A stretch of DNA of 54,594 nucleotides from contig JBNGIQ010008009.1 in the NCBI GenBank assembly GCA_049999765.1, positions 1-54,594 on the forward strand, in the 5' to 3' direction. Positions 24,030 through 34,004 of the stretch are shown in pieces. A program made the position numbers and the translations under genes. The stretch comes from Phaeoceros laevis (lineage: Eukaryota > Anthocerotophyta > Anthocerotopsida > Notothyladales). Positions within the stretch are counted from its first letter, which is position 1, and every line of letters begins with the position of its first letter. The notes under the pieces are model-generated. The model ran no database searches and was not told where the DNA came from. It saw only the letters and a program-made list of their open reading frames with translations.

Positions 24030-27000
24030 CTACCCCGCAGCATGAACCTCCTCGTCAAACTTTGGCAGGCCAAGTTGTTCCGGCTCTTGGAATCCTTTCA
24101 CGCGGCTCAGCATCTCCACCACCTCCTTCATGGTGGGTCTGTCCAAGGGAGCCTCACTTGTGCACATATTGGCTACCCTAAGTGTAGATGCAATCTCTTG
24201 AGCCTCCGGCCCTTGCTGCATGACTTTGCGGAGACTATGCTCCAAAACAACATCGATCGTCTTACTCTCCTCCAATGTGCTCCTCACCCAATGCACCAGA
24301 TCCACCCCTTCTCCCAAACTAGCATCCACAGGCAACTTGCCTGTCAGCAGCTCCAAAAGCACCACTCCGAAGCTATACACGTCACTCTTCTCTCCTACAC
24401 GCAGTGTATAGGCATACTCTGTATAAACGAAAAGGGTTAGTCACAGTCACAAAAATTTCAGCATAAAAGCAAATATGGCGCATGACAGAGGGTGAGGAAA
24501 TCACCAGGTGCAATGTAGCCCAAGGATCCTGCTACCAAAGACATGGGCGCGGGCTTCTTCCCTTCAAGGGGCACCACCAACTTAGCAACACCAAAATCGG
24601 TGACATGTGGAATCAGGTCCTCGTCCAGAAGTATGTTATTGGCTTTGATGTCCCTGTGGATAATCTGGCCCTGAGCGCAATCGTAGTGCAGGTAAGCAAT
24701 GGCTTGGGCCGTGCCCAAGGCAATTTGGTACCTCTGCTCCCAGCTTAGGTCTGGGACATCCTTCTTCCTCTTGTGGAGTACATCGCCCAAACTACCAAAC
24801 GGCAAATAGTCGTACAGGATGAGAGTTGTGCCTTGATGCTTGCAATACCCTATGAGTTTCACAATATTCCGGTGTCGAACCTGTCCAGCCGTCTCTATTT
24901 CCCTGACATGGCTCTCAAATGCATCCGGGTCTTCTATTTCCACCGTGATCTTCTTCACAGCGATCACCTGCCCTGATGCCAACACCCCCTTGTACACCAT
25001 GCCGAATCCCCCTTGTCCGATGAGGTTCTTTTCGCTCAGATTGTTCGTGGCCTGCATGATGTCCGCATAGCTGTAGTTCTTGTAGATGTCAGGCAGCATA
25101 ACAGACTCCCCATTCTTGGGGCTGGAAGAGTGCCCCCGAAAGCAAAACCACCAAGAGCAAAAGCAATGTCTGCTCCCCTTGCTCTTGGTATCCTGTTCTT
25201 CATCCCCAGATTTACGATAGGCGGCCAGCCATATTACCAGCAATGTCACTGCGCAGACTACGATGGCTCCAACAATGATCCCAACCACGGCCGCGGTGCT
25301 GAGCTTGTCCCTGGCCCTGTTGTTGCTCTGACCACCGCTGCCACAAGCGGAGAGACCGGAGAAGCAATTTCCCAGAAAGGAAGAGTTCGGCAACTTCCGA
25401 AAGGCGGGGCTGTCTGGAATGGGTCCCGATAGGTGATTGTAAGAGACGTTGAACTCTGACAAGGCGACCAGATCACTGAAGTCAGCAGGTATGGCTCCCG
25501 TAAGATTGTTGTGAGACAGGTCCATGACCTCGAGCTTCGTCAGCATGGCAAAGCTGGAAGGGATGCTGCCGGTAAAGCCATTCCTGCTTAGGTTCAGCCC
25601 ATAGATGAGGTCGTTCAGTGACCCAATTTCTGACGGAATGCTTCCGTTGAACTGGTTCCCTCCAAGCTGCAAATCCTGCAATCTCTTGAGCTGGCCGATG
25701 GAGGAAGATACCCCCCCTCCCAACCGGTTGTCATTGAGGTTGAGGATGTTGAGAACGGTTAGCCTGAAGAGCTCCTCCGGCAAGCTCCCTGACAAGTTGT
25801 TGGAGGCGAGTGATAGGCTCAGGAGGTGGAGCAGGTTGCCGAGCTCCCGAGGAATAGGCCCAGCCAAGAGATTATTGCTCATGGTGAGCACCGTAAGGTT
25901 GCGCACGTCGCCAAGCTGCGACGGGATCGTTCCGGAGAGCAAGTTGCCATCGAGCTTCAAGGAGGTGAGCTTGGGACAGTCACCGAATGAAGCGGGAACG
26001 GGGCCGCTGAGCTTGTTGGAGCTGAATTCGGCGAAGGTCAAAGCGCTGTTGTTGGTAGCACAAAACTCGGGAATCCTGCCAGAGAGTGAGTTGTTGTCCA
26101 GCCTGAGGCGACTCAGAACCTTGCAGGATCCCAGATCCCCAGGTATGCTCCCCGAAACGCCTGTACCTGAGAGAACCAAAATGGTGAGGGCATTGCCCTG
26201 GCACAGCCCACTAGGTATCCCGCCGCCCAGGTTAGGGTTGTCGTGCAGATCTACCAGCTGCAGCGACCCGCTCCGGAATGGGGAAGGCAGACCCCCGGTG
26301 AAGTTGTTCTCAAACAAGCTCAACACCTGGAGCCGGGAGAGATTTGCGATGGCAGCTGGAATGGCCCCCGCTAGCTTGTTGGTAGAGAAGTTGATGATGG
26401 TGAGAGAGTCGATAGCGGCGACGGACGGCGGGATGATCCCAGTCAAGCTGTTGTTCGAGAGCTGCAGCAACTCCAGCTGAGTGAGGCCGCCGAGAGTTGC
26501 CGGAATGTTCCCTTCCAGTGAGTTAGAGAAGGCAAACAACTGCAACAGCAGCGTGCAATTACCCAGCTCCGCGGGAAGCGTGCCTGACAGCGCATTGTCC
26601 TGCAGGAAGAGGTACTCCAACGCTGCAAGGTTGCTTAGGGAGGCGGGGATGGCGCCTGTGAGCTTGTTGCCCTGCAAGTTGAGGTAGTAGAGCTGGCGGC
26701 AATTCCCCAGCTCCGCAGGAATCGGACCCTCGAACTGGTTGAGGTTCAGGCCCAGCCAGACAAGACCGGTGAGGTTGCCCAGCTGCTTGGGGATGCGGCC
26801 GGTGAGCCTGTTCTCAGAGACGTCAAGTGCCGTCAACTGCGGGCCGAAGCTGCCCAGAACCGGCGGGAGGGTCCCCACGAACTCGTTGATGTCCAGGTAG
26901 AGAAATTCCAACTGTCTGAGCTGGATGAGCTCCTGAGGAATGCTGCCCGACAGTCTGTTGCTGTTGAGATACAGTTCTCGGAGAGAGGCTAGCTTGGAAA

Positions 27001-27493
27001 TGCCTGCCGGAATGGAGCCTGTGAGGCCGCCTCCTCCTTCTCCGACGTTGAAACTCAGATCCAGAATTTGGATGCTCGTGAGGTTGATGATGGATGCCGG
27101 AATGGACCCGTTGAGCGCATTGATCGTCAGGTTGAGCAACTGCAGATTAGCCAGCTTTCCAATGGCAGGAGAGATGGTTCCAGAGAGCTCGGAGTCGCCC
27201 AGGTCCAGCTCCACCACAGAAGAGGAATTATTGCATGTGATCCCCTGCCAGCGGCACGGGTCGCTGCTGCTATTCTTCGTCTCCCAGGAGCTGAGCCTGC
27301 CTAGCGGATCCCCAACTATGCCGCTCCTGAAGGCGCGCAGAGCATTCAGCTCCTCCACGCTGACTGCTTCCGCCAGGCTCACTAAAGCCACGGAAATGGC
27401 AACCTGCCAAAACCACCACCTCCATCCCGCCATCATCCGGTCCACACCCCTCAGCTTCCCAAGAGCGCGCTCTCTCGTCCCAGCAGTCCACAT
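24030..27493 (-). CDS. LRR receptor-like Ser/Thr kinase
   Basis: Two exons, 24505-27493 and 24030-24418, with an 86-bp intron inside the kinase (GYIAP|EYAYTLRVGEKSDVYS); 1125 aa from the first ATG. A second start, MMAGWRWWFWQVAISVALVS at residue 20 (27436), gives a better signal peptide and may be the true one. Then comes the N-cap DPCRWQGITC and about twenty plant-type LRRs (LxGxIPxxLGNLxxL). A C-cap CFSGLSAC and the transmembrane segment VVGIIVGAIVVCAVTLLVIW follow. The kinase has the glycine loop IGQGGFGMVYKG, VAF-type Lys in IAVKKI, the catalytic loop HRDIKANNILLD (an RD kinase) and DFGVAK. It is a plasma-membrane receptor, probably for a peptide; the layout resembles LRR subfamily XI. 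The ligand is unknown. It is divergent from the PPR gene at 28158. Confidence 0.93.
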
Positions 27494-28157
27494 TCTCAGC
27501 TAGCTAGACTGCCTGCGTCGGCAGGAACGTTCTCTTTATGTGAGAGTGCCTCCCTGCAAGTCTCCGCATCTGCGGCGGTCAAGCCTGTTCTGACTTTTAC
27601 TGTGACCTGTCCTCATTCCCAACACAGCTACCCTTCGACCTGACGCCATTCCCGGAGCAACGAATCGTGGGTAGGTAACAAGTACTAATAACAACCCCAA
27701 GTTATTTTTAGTGGCTCTCGAGTCCCAACCCCTGTGGGTTGCTATCTCTGTCCTGTTTATGATGAACGATAAGGAAGTGGAGAAGGGAGAATAGCAACAT
27801 GGAGAATTTTTGATGAAAATGAGGGAAGCACGAGTCCCACGTTGATTCAGTGTGTTTGGTTTGTGAGACAGACCTGATTCCAGCCATGCATATAATTGTG
27901 CCTCCCGTTTCCACCCAACTGATGATGATGATGCTGAGCTGAACAGTATCAACACTGTGCAATACTGATGCACCAATGACCTTGCTACGGCTTGCTCGTG
28001 GCCCACCATTCCACGGTGATTTGCCGCGGGTCTCAAGCTTCTTATTCGAGCAGCAATTTCCCGATAATGGAGGATTTCATGAGGCCCCCCCCTCTCACGG
28101 AGCACCCAAGGTGCGGTGCGAGTACCGCCAAGCATCTCGAGGGGAGGGAAATTCCGA
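27494..28157. other. divergent intergenic region
   Basis: Lies between the start of the receptor kinase (minus) and the first ATG of the PPR gene (plus). A frame at 27992-28195 (MLVAHHSTVICRG...) precedes the PPR frame in another phase. It could be an exon or leader, but no clear splice joins them. Confidence 0.4.
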
Positions 28158-31100
28158 ATGACCGCACAAGGCCTCCAGTCTTCCCGGCATCCTGATTTCG
28201 CGCACAGGATATCCAATCCTGCCGTGTTATCGAACAATTGGCGCACCCCTGCTATTGTGCAGTCACAGGTGGCGACGGGGGATCCTGGTGCGAAGACACC
28301 ACCTTCCACTCCGGCTCCTTGGAATGGAGCCTTTGGCATGTTGGCAATGTATGGGGCCAAGTTGGAGATTAGAATGTGCAGGAAGCTGTGCGAGGACGGA
28401 CAGATAATTGACGCTGTGGATGCATTGAACCTGCTCGTGCAGCGAGGAAGCTATGTACCCAACAACCTCTTCTATCGTGTCCTCAAGTGGTGCATCGCAC
28501 ACAAGGACCTGGTTCTGGGCACACGGATTCATGCTCTCTCGGTCAAAAGTGGGTATGAGAGAGACCCATTCCTGGCTACCCACCTCATCGGTCTATATGC
28601 CTCGCATGGAAGGTTGCAGGAAGCAATGCGAGTTTTTGCCAAAGTCTCGACACCAGACGAGTACAACTGGGCTGCCATCATTCTCGCATTTGCTAAGCAT
28701 GGAGAGCCTGTGCAGGCGATACATCTGTACAGACAGATGGGCGAGTCAACTGTTCAGCCAAACAACCACGTATTCCTAGCAGTTCTTAAAGCTTGTACCT
28801 CGGCAGAAGATTTAACCACTGGAAGGTATGTCCATGGTCGTATTTGTGCCAGTGCAGGCAAGCCAAATATATTTGTCCAGACCTCCCTGATTGATATGTA
28901 TGCCAAGTGCGGTAGCGTGGAGGACGCTCGCAGAGTATTTGACAGGCTTCCTCACAAAAATGTGGTGACATGGACTGCCCTGATCTCAGGGTATGCCCAG
29001 CAGGGGATGGGGCAGGAAGCCCTAAATCTGTACACTGCTATGCAACAAGAGGGCCTCTCTCCACCCACTTCAGTTACATATCTGTGCCTCCTGCAGGCAT
29101 GTGCAAAGGTAGGTGAAGCGGCTCTGCTGCAGGGAAAGCAGCTCCATGCACAGATTGAACAACGAGGTCTGCAAGATGATGTGGTCTTGTGCGGCAGCTT
29201 GGTGAACATGTACACAAAATGTGGGCACATGGAGGATGCTCGCAGATGTTTTGACGGCCTTTCTCATAGAAATGTGGTGACATGGACCGCCATGATAGCA
29301 GGTTATGCCCAACAGGGTATGGGCCAGGAAGCACTTAGTCTTTACAGGACTATGCAACAAGAAGGCATTACTCCTCCAGACTCTGTCACATTTGTGTGCC
29401 TGCTGCAGGCGTGCGCAAGTGTAGGTGACATAGCTCTCTATCAGGGAAAGCAGCTCCATGTGCAGATTGAAGAAAGAGGACTGCAAGATGATGTTGCTGT
29501 AGGTGGCGGCTTAGTGAGCATGTATGCCAAGTGTGGTAACATACAGGATGCACGCAGAGTGTTTGACAGCCTTCCTCTCAAAAATGTGGTCACATGGGAT
29601 GCCATGATGGCTGGTTATGTCCGGCAGGGGATGATTCAGGAAGCTTTTGGTCTTTACACTAGTATGAAACAGGACAGCATCACCGAACCCGGCCCCTTCA
29701 CATTTGTTCAACTCCTGCAGGCATGTGTGACTGTAGGTATAGAAGGCCACCATCACGGGAAGCAGCTCCATGCAGAGATTGAAGAAAGAAAACTCCAAGA
29801 CAATGTGCTCATAGGCAGCAGCTTGGCCAACATGTATGCAAGATGTGGTAGTATAGAGGATGCTCGTGTAGTGTTCGACAGACTTTCACACAGAACTGTG
29901 GTGACATGGAATGCAATGATTGCCGGTTATGCCCAGCAGGGGTTGGCGCAGGAAGCCTTTGATCTGTACAGCAGAATGCAACAAGAAGGCATCACTCCAC
30001 CCAATTCTGTCACATTTGTAAGTCTGCTGCAGGCATGTGCAAGTGTGGCAGCCATACCTCTGGGAAAGCAGCTCCATGCGCAGATTGAAGAACAAGGGCT
30101 GCTAAATGATATGGGTGTAGGCGGTAGCTTGGTGAACATGTATGCGAAGTGCGGTAGCGTAGAGGATGCTCGCAGAGTCTTTGACAGTTTACCAGACAAG
30201 AATGTGGTAGTGTGGAATGGCATGATTGCAGGGTATGCCCAACAGGGGATGGGTGAGCAAGCTCTCAGTCTTTTCAGGATTATGCAGCAAGAAGCAATCG
30301 TTTTCCCAGATTCTGTCACTTTTGTAAGTTTGCTGCAGGCATGTGCATGTGTAGGCGAAGCAGCTCTACTTCAGGGAAGGCAGCTCCATGCACATGTCGA
30401 AGAAGGCAGACTACACAAAGGGGGACTGCAGGATGATGTGGTTGTAGGGGCCAGCTTGGTGAACATGTATGCAAAGTGCGGTAGTGTAGAAGATGCCCGC
30501 AGAGTGTTTGACATGCTTCCTCAAAAAAACTTGGTGACGTGGAATGTGATGATTGCAGGCTATGCCCAGCAGAGAATGGGTGAGGAAGCTCTTCATCTGT
30601 ATGGTAGTATGCTGCAAGAGGGCACCACAGCTCCAGATGCTTTCACGTTTGCATCCTTGCTGCAGGCATGTGCAACTGCAGGTGCAATAGCTCTGCAACA
30701 GGGAAAGCAGCTGCATATGCAGATAGAGGAACGGAGGCTGCAAGCTGATGTCATTGTAGGCAACAGCTTGGTGACCATGTATGCCAACTGTGGTAGCATA
30801 GACGATGCTCGCAGAGTGTTTGACAGGCTTCCTCACAGGAATGTGGTGACATGGACGACCATGATCGCAGGTTATGCTCAGCAGCAGATGGGACAGGAAG
30901 CCCTCAGCGTTTACCAAAGTATGCAACAAGAAGACACCTCTCCACCGGATGCTGCGACATACGTTTGCCTACTGCAGGCATGTGCATGTATAGCAGCACT
31001 GCCCCTGGGAAAGCAGCTCCACGCTCAGATCAACGAACAAGGACTGCAGTCCGATGTTGTTGTGGGCACCTGCTTGGTGGATATGTATGCAAAATGCGGG

Positions 31101-31778
31101 AGCATGGTGGATTCACACCAGGTCTTTGATTCGTTGCTTGAAAAAGACATTGTTGCTTGGGGTGCCCTGATTGCAGGATATACCCGCCAAGGACACAGTG
31201 AAGTTGTGTTCGACTTGGTTGACAGGATGAGCCAGGGGGGTATGCAGCCAAATGGCGTCACATTTCTTAGCTTGCTGACTGTTTGCAGCCACGTGGGTTT
31301 AGTGGATAAGGGGCGTACCTACTTCGAGACGATGAGCAATCATTACGGAATCATGCCAAGCGTGGAGCACTACGTGTGCATGGTGGATCTCTTGGGTCGT
31401 GCGGGCTATCTGGATGAGGCATTGCGACTGGCAAGAAAAATGCCTTTCAAACCTAGTATTGCAGTGTGGCACAGTCTGTTAGGGGCTTGTCGAAAGTGGA
31501 GCGCCGTTGAGGTTGGACGACAGGCTTTTGAGTTTGCAGTTAGATTAGATGAAGGAAATTCCGCGTTCTACGTTTTGATGGCCGACATTTATGCGGGCGC
31601 TCACATGTGGCTGGAGGCACAGGAGATGCAGGTAAGGAGATTGGAATGTGGGGCACGGAAGCAGCCAGGCCAGAGCTGGTGGACTGACACTGGCGGCCTT
31701 GTGCATACGTTTATGGTTTCAAGGGGCGAGCCCTGGAAGAGGGAAGTGGCCGCCCAGCTCGAGAGTTCAATCGTCTAG
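28158..31778 (+). CDS. PLS-class PPR protein, DYW lost
   Basis: Single open frame of 1206 aa from the first in-frame ATG (MTAQGLQSSRHPDFAHRIS). The frame extends 14 codons further upstream without another ATG, so an upstream exon is possible. It shares SRHPDF and the whole first third with the gene at 14102. About thirty PPR motifs follow, including seven or eight P-L-S triplets of about 102-109 aa that resemble one another closely (VNMYAKCGSVEDARRVFDSL, AGYAQQGMGQEAL, LLQACASV, GKQLHAQIEE). One triplet carries a 5-residue insertion (GRLHKGGLQDD). The E and E+ region reaches PGQSWWTDTGGLVHTFMV, then departs from the paralogue into SRGEPWKREVAAQLESSIV and stops. The DYW domain is absent and no remnant follows. 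Expected in an organelle; editing would need a partner deaminase. Confidence 0.9.
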   Translation: MTAQGLQSSRHPDFAHRISNPAVLSNNWRTPAIVQSQVATGDPGAKTPPSTPAPWNGAFGMLAMYGAKLEIRMCRKLCEDGQIIDAVDALNLLVQRGSYVPNNLFYRVLKWCIAHKDLVLGTRIHALSVKSGYERDPFLATHLIGLYASHGRLQEAMRVFAKVSTPDEYNWAAIILAFAKHGEPVQAIHLYRQMGESTVQPNNHVFLAVLKACTSAEDLTTGRYVHGRICASAGKPNIFVQTSLIDMYAKCGSVEDARRVFDRLPHKNVVTWTALISGYAQQGMGQEALNLYTAMQQEGLSPPTSVTYLCLLQACAKVGEAALLQGKQLHAQIEQRGLQDDVVLCGSLVNMYTKCGHMEDARRCFDGLSHRNVVTWTAMIAGYAQQGMGQEALSLYRTMQQEGITPPDSVTFVCLLQACASVGDIALYQGKQLHVQIEERGLQDDVAVGGGLVSMYAKCGNIQDARRVFDSLPLKNVVTWDAMMAGYVRQGMIQEAFGLYTSMKQDSITEPGPFTFVQLLQACVTVGIEGHHHGKQLHAEIEERKLQDNVLIGSSLANMYARCGSIEDARVVFDRLSHRTVVTWNAMIAGYAQQGLAQEAFDLYSRMQQEGITPPNSVTFVSLLQACASVAAIPLGKQLHAQIEEQGLLNDMGVGGSLVNMYAKCGSVEDARRVFDSLPDKNVVVWNGMIAGYAQQGMGEQALSLFRIMQQEAIVFPDSVTFVSLLQACACVGEAALLQGRQLHAHVEEGRLHKGGLQDDVVVGASLVNMYAKCGSVEDARRVFDMLPQKNLVTWNVMIAGYAQQRMGEEALHLYGSMLQEGTTAPDAFTFASLLQACATAGAIALQQGKQLHMQIEERRLQADVIVGNSLVTMYANCGSIDDARRVFDRLPHRNVVTWTTMIAGYAQQQMGQEALSVYQSMQQEDTSPPDAATYVCLLQACACIAALPLGKQLHAQINEQGLQSDVVVGTCLVDMYAKCGSMVDSHQVFDSLLEKDIVAWGALIAGYTRQGHSEVVFDLVDRMSQGGMQPNGVTFLSLLTVCSHVGLVDKGRTYFETMSNHYGIMPSVEHYVCMVDLLGRAGYLDEALRLARKMPFKPSIAVWHSLLGACRKWSAVEVGRQAFEFAVRLDEGNSAFYVLMADIYAGAHMWLEAQEMQVRRLECGARKQPGQSWWTDTGGLVHTFMVSRGEPWKREVAAQLESSIV

Positions 31779-32279
31779 GAGAACAAAGCTCTGCAAATCC
31801 CTGGAAATCAATGCAGTAAGTGCGGCCCAGCATTTTGCCAAGCAAGTGCCGGAATGAAATGCAATGCTACCGCACCAGAAGCTCCTTGCTTGTGTCACCA
31901 TAGCAGTGAAGACCAGGTGGCCTCCTGGCGCCGTCGCCATTTCCAACTTCGAAGACAATTGCAAGTTCGCGGAGAAAAGGGCATATCCAAGCTCATCACA
32001 TAAAGATGCTCCTGCAGAGCTCCAATCGCTCCTATTTTTGCAGTTGTACAATATGCAAACTTTTATAATTTTACGATACTCAAATCTATTCAACTGACTT
32101 GGATCAATCATCAGTTTGAACTTTGAAACAATGCATAAATTTACCAGAATTAAATGTAAATTTACCAGAATTAAATGTCTCTAATCTATCTGCTTCCAAA
32201 AGACTCCGGTCCTCCGAGTCTTACACGGCTGCCTTCATAATCTCTATGAACTTCAACTTTGTCCATGATTTTAACTTCC
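31779..32279. other. intergenic, AT-rich
   Basis: No gene seen. It includes the 21-bp tandem duplication at 32137-32178 and the 3' flank of the GH17 remnant. Confidence 0.5.
32137..32178. repeat. 21-bp perfect tandem duplication
   Basis: Units 32137-32157 and 32158-32178 are identical (each AAATTTACCAGAATTAAATG plus T). Confidence 0.9.
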
Positions 32280-33480
32280 CTAGTAGCCGACATGGAATGG
32301 GTATTTCGGTTTGCCCCACACATCTAAAAGTCCCCAATATGGTTGCGATGGGTCTTCAATAGTTGTCTTCAAATCTTCATCCATCAAGCTATATATAAAA
32401 GCAGACATTTGATAAGTATATGAAAAGTTAGCCCAGTCTATTGAAATTCGGATTTACAAGAGCCTGATTAAATTGTTGAGCATTTTCTATGTTGGCTTCC
32501 TCTGAACCTGAAGTTGGCCACCCAATTTCTCCAACTATTATCTCTAGATTGAGTACCAACTCGTATTGCAATGCATTCATTACTTTGCCGATCATGCGTT
32601 CCAATATATTGTAATATATGTTGGATCCGTCTTGCAATGTGTAGTTGCTATCGAGAAAAGCAAATTCAAGAGGAAGATGATTTTTTGAAACAACGCGGAA
32701 GGGATTCAAGTTGATTGTGAATGCTCCACCTATTTTGTTCAAGAATTGAACAATCTGACTCATAAGTGGTTCAATATTATCGCTGAAACGTGTTTCTGAT
32801 GGTAATGTATTTTTTGTGAGCACGTTTTTGACCAAAAGTTGCAGTAAGTTTAATATCCTCTGTAAGACTAGAATTCTTCAAAGCCAGTTGGATATTTTGC
32901 ATAGCTCGGAGTAGATACGGTTTATAGAAATTTCCAAAACTTCCACGGAATGGCTCGTTTCCTACCATCACATATCTATAGAGAAACACGGAAATTTTTC
33001 TATCAATAAAATGTATTCAATTAAATTGCATACAAAAACCCTAAACTACATCTAAGAATGTGAAGGAAGAAAAATAGGAACCCAATTAAGAAAATATGCA
33101 AATCTAAAACCATCCAAAACATTAAGAAATTGAAGATATACTTGATGTTTGCTCCCTTCTCCACGTATTTTACAATAGCTTCTTGAACCCATTCCCTTGC
33201 TACTTCATAGTAAAAAAGTATTACGACATATCACAGTCAACTCAAGATTTGGATGATTAGTTAGTTCACTCATAATTTTATGATTTTCTGCATGTATTCT
33301 GACCATCTCAAAACCATATGACTTAATGAGAGCTATACCATCTCTTGGGTCAAGGTTGTGCGAAGAGTTTCTACCCCAATTTACTCCGAACTTGCCTTGT
33401 GCACCACTAGGATGTGTACTCATAACCACAATTACCAAGAGAATGAATAGCATAGATGCTACACCGCCATGTCCAGCCAT
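32280..33480 (-). pseudogene. GH17 beta-1,3-glucanase with three frameshifts
   Basis: Starts at ATG 33480 with a signal peptide (MAGHGGVASMLFILLVIVVM) and the GH17 N-terminus GKFGVNWGRNSS. One intron (32976-33141) leads to VMVGNEPFRGSFGNFYKPY, containing the catalytic acid Glu. The nucleophile motif is VGEIGWPTSGSEEAN, and the C-terminus SLMDEDLKT...WGLLDVWGKPKYP matches the family end. Family homology requires a change of frame at three places: within an A6 run at 33212-33217, at CC 32832-32833 and at CCC 32432-32434. Each looks like one extra base. That fits either decay or assembly indels at short homopolymers. The gene is visibly AT-richer than its neighbours. Intact members hydrolyse callose-type glucan at the cell wall. 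Confidence 0.75.
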
Positions 33481-34004
33481 TTTGAAGAAGGGTGATAAAG
33501 AATGAAATCTAGAAGCCAAAAATAGTTAGTCTAGTCTCAAAGAGACTATGTATCTCTTCACGATATAAGTTATGTACTCCTTGAAGATCTAATGTGCCAC
33601 ACAATGGTGGAGTTGTCTTATGCTAGGTGTAGGCTTATTTTTAGAATGTTTTAATTTATTTTCCTTTGGAGCAACTATGTATACTGGTGACTGAAAGTGA
33701 GCTATGCTAAGGAATCTGAGGTAGGATGTATGTATGTATTTTATTTCTGGTGTTCAGTGGGTACAAAGATGTGGATGTGATCTGCATGTGGTTGGGATGT
33801 GAAAGTTCCTTTTTTGACTTTGCCATTCCTGTTTAAGTGTGGGACGTGCTAACCCTTCGTGCTGTCACTCGAATGTGCATGGAGAGTTGAAGTATTTCTC
33901 AACGCACTTTCGACGAGCGGACGCCCACCACTTCCCATGCATGAGTGTAATAGCCTGCAACCATTTGTCGGATGCCTTGTCGGATGCCTTTGAACATAAG
34001 ACTG
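33481..34004. other. intergenic, AT-rich
   Basis: Holds the presumed promoter of the GH17 remnant and the 3' flank of the PPR gene at 34005. A 12-bp tandem duplication (GTCGGATGCCTT) lies at 33967-33990. No gene seen. Confidence 0.5.

Noticed and set aside
25605-26480. Plus-strand frame of 291 codons inside the receptor kinase
   Set aside because: Antisense shadow of the leucine-rich repeats; its Ser/Leu-rich periodicity mirrors the LRR codons.
27536-28360. Minus-strand open frame of 274 codons
   Set aside because: Antisense to the PPR start and its promoter; composition is irregular and no motif is seen.
28850-31100. Regular ~310-bp spacing considered as satellite or CRISPR-like array
   Set aside because: The repeats are protein-coding PPR triplets in one open frame, with codon-level variation and no spacers.
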